Shown: positions 40,088 to 44,090 of the stretch, one piece after another
Layout: each line of letters begins with the position of its first letter
Position numbering within the stretch: position 1 is the stretch's first letter
Source: Phocaeicola intestinalis
GTDB taxonomy: Bacteria; Bacteroidota; Bacteroidia; Bacteroidales; Bacteroidaceae
DNA length: 44,090 nucleotides
Reading direction: 5' to 3'
Assembly: GCF_014837065.1 (NCBI RefSeq)
Contig: NZ_JACSPP010000028.1
Coordinates: 1 to 44,090, forward strand
The notes under the pieces: generated by a model
Databases searched by the model: none
Seen by the model: the letters and a program-made list of their open reading frames with translations, nothing else
Told to the model about the DNA's origin: nothing
Made by a program: the position numbers and the translations under genes

Positions 40088-41567
40088 AAGGATTCTTTGG
40101 GCAATAGCTGGCGCAGAAAGACATATACTAGAGAAATGTAGAACTGATCATAAAAAGTTTTCTGCAATAGGAGCCACAATATTAATGACAAGTATTATTG
40201 CTTTTGTTGCTGGTTCTTCAGCAGCCTGGTATTTTACAAAAAATGGAGTTGATGCATCTGGGGATTTTTTAGGTGCCGTAATATTTGGTATTATTTGGAG
40301 TCTTTTGATTTTCTGTATAGATAGAAGTTTGGTAATAACTTTAAAGAAAAATCCTACTGCTATAGCATATAATTTTAAAGAAAAAATTACTCTTTTCATT
40401 AAATTATATTTTACTCCATTATTTACACGCTCATTGTTGGCTGGTATAATTGCTTTTATGGTATCTGTCCCTCTGGAATTATTTATTTTTGAAGATTATA
40501 TTTTATCTAATAAAGAGGATTTTGAAGCTAATGAGCAAAGGATTCTTGGTGAACGACTAAAAGAAAATAGTGGCGAAGAACTCTTTAATGATAGAATAAA
40601 AAGTGCAGATGTAACATTAAACAGATTAGGGCAGGAAAAAGATCAGCTTAAAAGTGAAGTAGAACAATTCGAGGCTAAAATTGATAAACTGAAGAGAGAA
40701 AAGCAAACCCCTAATAGTAAAGAATATATTGCCGCACAGAACAAATACAATATTGCTAGAAAGAAATATAATGAATTACAATTAAACTATAGAGCAGAAA
40801 ATAAGAAAAAGGAACCATCTATTAGTCTGCTTAGTAGCTATGAGCGTCAAATTAAGATTGCAATGAATGATATGCAAAATGCTCAAAAACAATTAAATAC
40901 AGCGAAATTGGCATGGGAGAACAGAATACAAAAGGAAATAGATAGTAATCAACTCGTTTTAAACGAAAAAAAATCTGCGAAGGAAAAAACTGAAGAATCA
41001 TATAATAATACATTACAGAGTCAGCTAAATGACAAAAATCATGTACAAGAACTTGTAGACGAAAGAAGAACAAGAGAAGAGACAAAAGGTAATGCATTAT
41101 CGAATGGTAATCAATTTATTACAAATTTTCAGATTTTAGAGTATTCAGTATGGCAAAGAGATAAAAATGGTAACCTTACTGATATTACTCAATTATTATT
41201 CCTTTGGTTAGTAAGAACTTTATTTTTTATTATTGAGATTTTGCCTACGATTGTAAAGATTGTATCTCCTATTGGCTCTTATGAGAGAATGGTCTATGCT
41301 GAAGAACAAGCAATAAAAGAGTATGTTAACTCTGGAGAATTTAAGGATAGTATCTTTAGAATTCAGCAATTAAAGCAAAACGAAAGAGAGAATGCCATTA
41401 AATGTCAGACAGAGGCAGAATTAAATATACGAAATGAAATAGCAAAACAAATAGAGTTAGCCCAAGTGGATGTTTCTAAAACTTACATTGATCGTTGGAA
41501 ACAGAAAGAGTTAAAGAAAATAGAATCTATGCATAACGAAAATAGTGGTAATTTAAATGAAGTGTAA
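40071..41567 (+). CDS. DUF4407-type membrane protein with long coiled coil
   Basis: 498 residues. Membrane segments at about 31-54, 67-88 and 119-141, then a long charged coiled coil (about 150-340), a fourth membrane segment (about 360-385, LFLWLVRTLFFIIEILPTIVKI), and a helical cytoplasmic tail. N-terminal motifs such as FERILWAIAGAERHILEKC and FCIDRSLV are those of DUF4407 proteins. Function unknown in the family. It is the last gene of the cassette and would link the cytoplasmic kinase, phosphatase and VWA parts to the inner membrane; the coiled coil may meet that of the phosphatase. Confidence 0.83.
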   Translation: MTTRFERILWAIAGAERHILEKCRTDHKKFSAIGATILMTSIIAFVAGSSAAWYFTKNGVDASGDFLGAVIFGIIWSLLIFCIDRSLVITLKKNPTAIAYNFKEKITLFIKLYFTPLFTRSLLAGIIAFMVSVPLELFIFEDYILSNKEDFEANEQRILGERLKENSGEELFNDRIKSADVTLNRLGQEKDQLKSEVEQFEAKIDKLKREKQTPNSKEYIAAQNKYNIARKKYNELQLNYRAENKKKEPSISLLSSYERQIKIAMNDMQNAQKQLNTAKLAWENRIQKEIDSNQLVLNEKKSAKEKTEESYNNTLQSQLNDKNHVQELVDERRTREETKGNALSNGNQFITNFQILEYSVWQRDKNGNLTDITQLLFLWLVRTLFFIIEILPTIVKIVSPIGSYERMVYAEEQAIKEYVNSGEFKDSIFRIQQLKQNERENAIKCQTEAELNIRNEIAKQIELAQVDVSKTYIDRWKQKELKKIESMHNENSGNLNEV

Positions 41568-41613
41568 TTGACCACATTTTTAAGATATGTACTCTTATGG
41601 GTAACGTAAATAC

Positions 41614-41742
41614 AACTGTGTCAACCCTTTAGTCTATCATCTCTTTAGTTTAATATTACTTTGGATGTATTTGATTTTCAAATATTTATCCGAAAGTAAA
41701 ATTAGAGATAATTTGGCTTGTTAGGGATTGACACAGTTTGAA
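41614..41742. repeat. Short element with terminal inverted repeats (MITE-like)
   Basis: AACTGTGTCAACCCTTTA (from 41614) is matched in inverse by TTAGGGATTGACACAGTT (to about 41738), with two or three mismatches. The intervening ~90 bases are AT-rich and non-coding. CTGTGTCAA ends recall Bacteroides IS elements. No target duplication is obvious. It may also act as terminator for the cassette. Confidence 0.5.
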
Positions 41743-41750
41743 TTAAAGTA

Positions 41751-41948
41751 TCATTTTCCAAATAACTTCTTTAAAATGAAATTCCCTAATTTTCTTTCAA
41801 TACCTGATTGTGTTGTAGGTATTCCTGTTTTGCGAGCTATATTTTGCTTTAGCTTGGAGATACCTAAGGCCCTCTTTAGCGAGAATGTTAGTCCTGGTAT
41901 AGGTGTGGAGTGTTTTCTATTCTGGAAAAATCGGAGTATGCTGTTACA
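41751..41948 (-). pseudogene. 5'-truncated small conserved-looking gene
   Basis: On the minus strand the frame reads NRKHSTPIPGLTFSLKRALG, then ISKLKQNIARKTGIPTTQSG and IERKLGNFILKKLFGK, stop TGA at 41751-41753. It is basic and I recall similar small proteins (motif GIPTTxSGxxRKLG) in Bacteroidetes. No ATG precedes it: upstream of NRKH the frame runs into the IS21 end repeat (41926-41940) and a stop. The IS21 insertion seems to have removed the start. Confidence 0.55.
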
Positions 41949-42402
41949 TCAAACGAGCTGAAGAATCAGTTCGATATACCCATTCAGTTGTTTTTATCCT
42001 GCATTGGATATCAATAAATTACGGAATGCCCTATATCGGCTTTCGCTTCAAAATCGGAGCATGCTTGCCGAAAACGGAGCATACCCACCCACTCAGAACG
42101 GCTTAATCCACCCACAATTATTGCTAAATTGGCCTTGAAAAGTGCCTGAAAAAACGGAGTATATCCGTTCATTTCAGCTAAAAACGCCACAAAACGCCAT
42201 AAAAAACGGAGCATATCCGTTCAGTGGTTTGGATATTACGATAGAATCTCCGTTTTCTCTACAGAAATCGGAGTATATCCGTTCACTAATGAGAATGTAA
42301 TAATACTATAATCAGTTGTTTACATACGGAAAACGGAGTATATCCGTTCACCTTCTCACAGAAACGACAATGCCTGCATAAAAAACGGAGCATGTCCGTT
42401 CA
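41926..42402 (+). repeat. Eight copies of a palindromic repeat at the IS21 left end
   Basis: Consensus CGGAGTATATCCGTTCA preceded by AAAA; CGGA and TCCG are palindromic. Full copies start at 42151, 42203, 42264, 42330 and 42382, and partial ones lie near 41926, 42051 and 42071. Steps between full copies are 52, 61, 66 and 52 bases. Multiple internal repeats at the ends are a known trait of IS21-family elements and serve as transposase-binding sites. They lead directly to istA. Confidence 0.75.
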
Positions 42403-42459
42403 CTTGTTACTCTTTTCCCGTATCTTGTATGCAGAAAACAATCTTCATACGATACGACT

Positions 42460-43626
42460 ATGGCAGGAAAAAGTAAGAATATGAGCCAGATCAAACAACT
42501 TCTTCTACTAAAGAAGAGCGGAATCTCCAACCGCAAGGCTGCTGATATAATCGGCATGAACAAGGAGACAGTGAACAACTACATGAACAAGGTCAACGCT
42601 GACAGTCTGAGCCTTGATGAACTTATCAGGTTGGATGATCCCATTCTTGAGCACCGTCTCAAGGGCGGCAATCCTGCATATAGCGACAAGCGTTTTGAAA
42701 CATTCAAGGCCCTTCTTCCATATCTTCAGGAGGAGATGAAGCGCAAGCATGTCACGCTGAAGCTGCTTTGGGAGGAATACCGTAATGAGCATCCGGATGA
42801 CCACTACAGCCTGACACAGTTCCGTTTTCATTACAATCAGAACACAAAGGCCGGAAAGGAATCGCCATCCACCATACTTGCCGACATGCGTACTGGCGGT
42901 GAAAAGCTTTTCCTCGATTTTGCCGGTGATACCATGGGGTACGTTGATATGGAAACCGGTGAGGTAGTCCAGTGCCAGGCTTTTGTAGCCACTCTGCCTG
43001 CAAGCGACTACGGTTATATCCTCTTCGTACGTTCACAGCGCACGGAAGACTTTGTATATGCCATAATGCAGTGCCTGAAACATCTTGGCGGCGTACCAAA
43101 GATGCTTGTCCCTGACAACCTTAAAGCTGCCGTTGTCAAGACAGACAGATATGAGCCTTCGCTAAACCGTGTAATGGAGGATATGGCCAATCATTACGGC
43201 ACGGTCATCATACCGGCACGTCCCGCACACCCAAAAGATAAAAGCAACGTGGAAGGGACCGTGAGGCTTGTCTATATGCGTGTGTTTGCCGAACTCCGCA
43301 ATGAAACCTTCCATTCACTGGAAGAGCTTAACCGGGCAGCCTCGCTCAAAATGAAAGCGCACAACCAGAAACGCATGCAGAAGCATCCTTACACGCGTGA
43401 GGAACGGTTCCTTGCCGTAGACAGGCCTAATCTTATGCCGCTGCCTGACAGGGATTTTGAGATTGTGTCATATACCGATTTGAAGGTGTCAACCAACTGC
43501 TGTATCTATCTCGGACGTGACCAGCACTATTATACAGTACCCTATCAGTATATATCCAAAACTGCACATGTTGCCTATACACGCACATTGGTAAAAGGTA
43601 AGCATTCAGCAAACCCCGTATTGTGA
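42460..43626 (+). pseudogene. istA: Truncated IS21-family transposase
   Basis: The frame gives 388 residues, but genuine IstA sequence ends at about residue 379 (TRTLVK, base 43596), where an IS66 end begins; the last nine residues are read-in. Present: N-terminal helix-turn-helix (GISNRKAADIIGMNKETVNNY, 21-41) and the DDE residues D153 (FLDFAGD), D219 (VPDN) and E265 (NVEGTV). IstA is normally about 500 residues and followed by the AAA+ helper istB; both the C-terminus and istB are absent. The element cannot move alone. Confidence 0.85.
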
Positions 43627-44003
43627 AAACTGCTAATGCCTGTATTTACATGTTTTTTAAAAATTTCAACTTGTCTTTGAAAATGTTGAAGATATTCGAA
43701 GATTTCTATCAAGGTCTATTAAAGGCTGGGAATTTTCTCTGAATAAGTCAGAGACATTAGTAGATGTCTGTGACTTTTTCAGAGATTTCTCAAAGAATCT
43801 TCCTGTCTTTTAAAGATGATGGCAGTAACTCTGCAAGATCCCTGGAGTAATCACTATCGTATTCATGTACGTGGTTAAGAAAATAGTTCATCCAGCCCTT
43901 GAAGTCCACATCGGCGGCCTTGCAGCAACCCATGAAGGAATAGATAACTGCAGCATCCTCAGCCGCGTTATGATTGCCACAGAACAAATAATTCTTTCTG
44001 CCT
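43598..44003 (-). mobile_element. IS66-family element fragment inserted in istA
   Basis: The sequence changes at 43598 to GTAAGCATTCAGCAAACC, which fits the GTAA-type inverted-repeat end of IS66 elements. A minus-strand IS66 transposase tail follows (43790-44002). The element is itself cut at about 44003, where TTATGTTGGCAT repeats start, so this is a nested, broken insertion. Confidence 0.65.
43790..44002 (-). pseudogene. C-terminal fragment of IS66 transposase (TnpC)
   Basis: Reading G-RKNYLFCGNHNAAEDAAVIY then SFMGCCKAADVDFKGWMNYF and DYSRDLAELLPSSLK, the typical IS66 TnpC C-terminal domain. It is interrupted just before RKNYLF by the repeat sequence at 44004, so the whole N-terminal and catalytic part is missing from the window side. 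Non-functional unless the rest lies beyond an insertion. Confidence 0.82.
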
Positions 44004-44084
44004 TATGTTGGCATTATATTTATGTTGGCATCATAATTAAAGTCCATAATTAACAGTACTTTTACCTTTTTTGATGCCAACATA
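44004..44084. repeat. ATGTTGGCAT repeats (two direct, one inverted)
   Basis: ATGTTGGCAT at 44004-44013, TATGTTGGCATCA at 44021-44033, and its exact inverse TGATGCCAACATA at 44072-44084. The 13-base inverted pair encloses 38 bases. The repeats begin exactly where the IS66 gene breaks, so they probably belong to the end of another mobile element or a recombination site that continues beyond the window. Confidence 0.6.
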
Positions 44085-44090
44085 AAATAT

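Noticed and set aside
41728..41961. 77-codon plus-strand frame
   Set aside because: It is antisense to the truncated minus-strand gene at 41751-41948, which has the better protein character.
42151..42402. Possible CRISPR array
   Set aside because: Repeats are short and palindromic, the spacers have unequal length (31-45 bases), copies are degenerate, and they adjoin istA. IS21 end repeats explain them better; no cas gene is near.

Overview
The window looks like Bacteroides or a close relative (Bacteroidales). Evidence: promoters of the TTTG-N19/20-TAnnTTTG type, two-component/TolC/HlyD/FtsX-permease clusters, TlpA-like thioredoxin proteins with DUF4369-type N-termini, a CTnDOT-type tyrosine recombinase, and IS21 and IS66 elements. 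All calls come from reading the sequence; no database search was run.

Left part (1-23.9 kb), chromosomal. It opens with the 3' end of a group II intron (domains V and VI). A promoter and a nested set of stems then mark a probable ~190-nt structured small RNA, followed by a terminator and an EFR1-type flavodoxin/ferredoxin protein. Next comes a sensor kinase and sigma-54 response regulator pair reading leftward. Diverging from it is an export operon: TolC-like outer membrane protein, HlyD-type adaptor, three FtsX/MacB-type permeases, one ATPase and two thioredoxin-domain proteins. The gap between the regulator and the operon carries two 16-bp palindromes 21 bp apart and a good -24/-12 candidate, so the pair very likely controls the operon. 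A leftward group follows: NUC1-type nuclease, AlaX-type editing protein, tri-haem cytochrome c peroxidase, and the CcsA and ResB-like cytochrome c maturation proteins.

Middle (23.9-30.2 kb), start of a genomic island. A tRNA-Phe gene with its own promoter and terminator lies about 450 bp before a tyrosine recombinase. Then come a very long imperfect palindrome, a sigma-like helix-turn-helix protein, a small conserved-looking protein, an AT-rich stretch with an oriT-like cruciform cluster but no relaxase, and a row of small genes, several broken by a homopolymer frameshift, a nonsense codon or lost ends.

Core of interest (30.5-41.6 kb). This is a co-directional, tightly packed cassette of the TerY-P type (Ser/Thr kinase + PP2C phosphatase + von Willebrand A protein + TerY-C zinc protein), enlarged in unusual ways. 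It holds an intact kinase, a ~90% identical upstream copy whose catalytic residues are replaced (pseudokinase), and a third kinase-like protein lacking the N-lobe. It also has an intact VWA protein paired with a degenerate one, a PP2C with a coiled-coil tail, an Ig-like-domain protein, a LIM-DA1 metallopeptidase, a membrane protein that may be frameshifted, and a DUF4407 membrane/coiled-coil protein. I infer a phosphorylation-controlled, membrane-linked stress or defence system; its output is unknown.

Right end (41.6-44.1 kb), insertion-sequence scrap. A short inverted-repeat element is followed by a small conserved gene cut by an IS21 end, the IS21 left end with eight copies of a palindromic repeat, and a truncated istA interrupted by an IS66 end. 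That IS66 piece is itself cut by a sequence with repeated TTATGTTGGCAT motifs.
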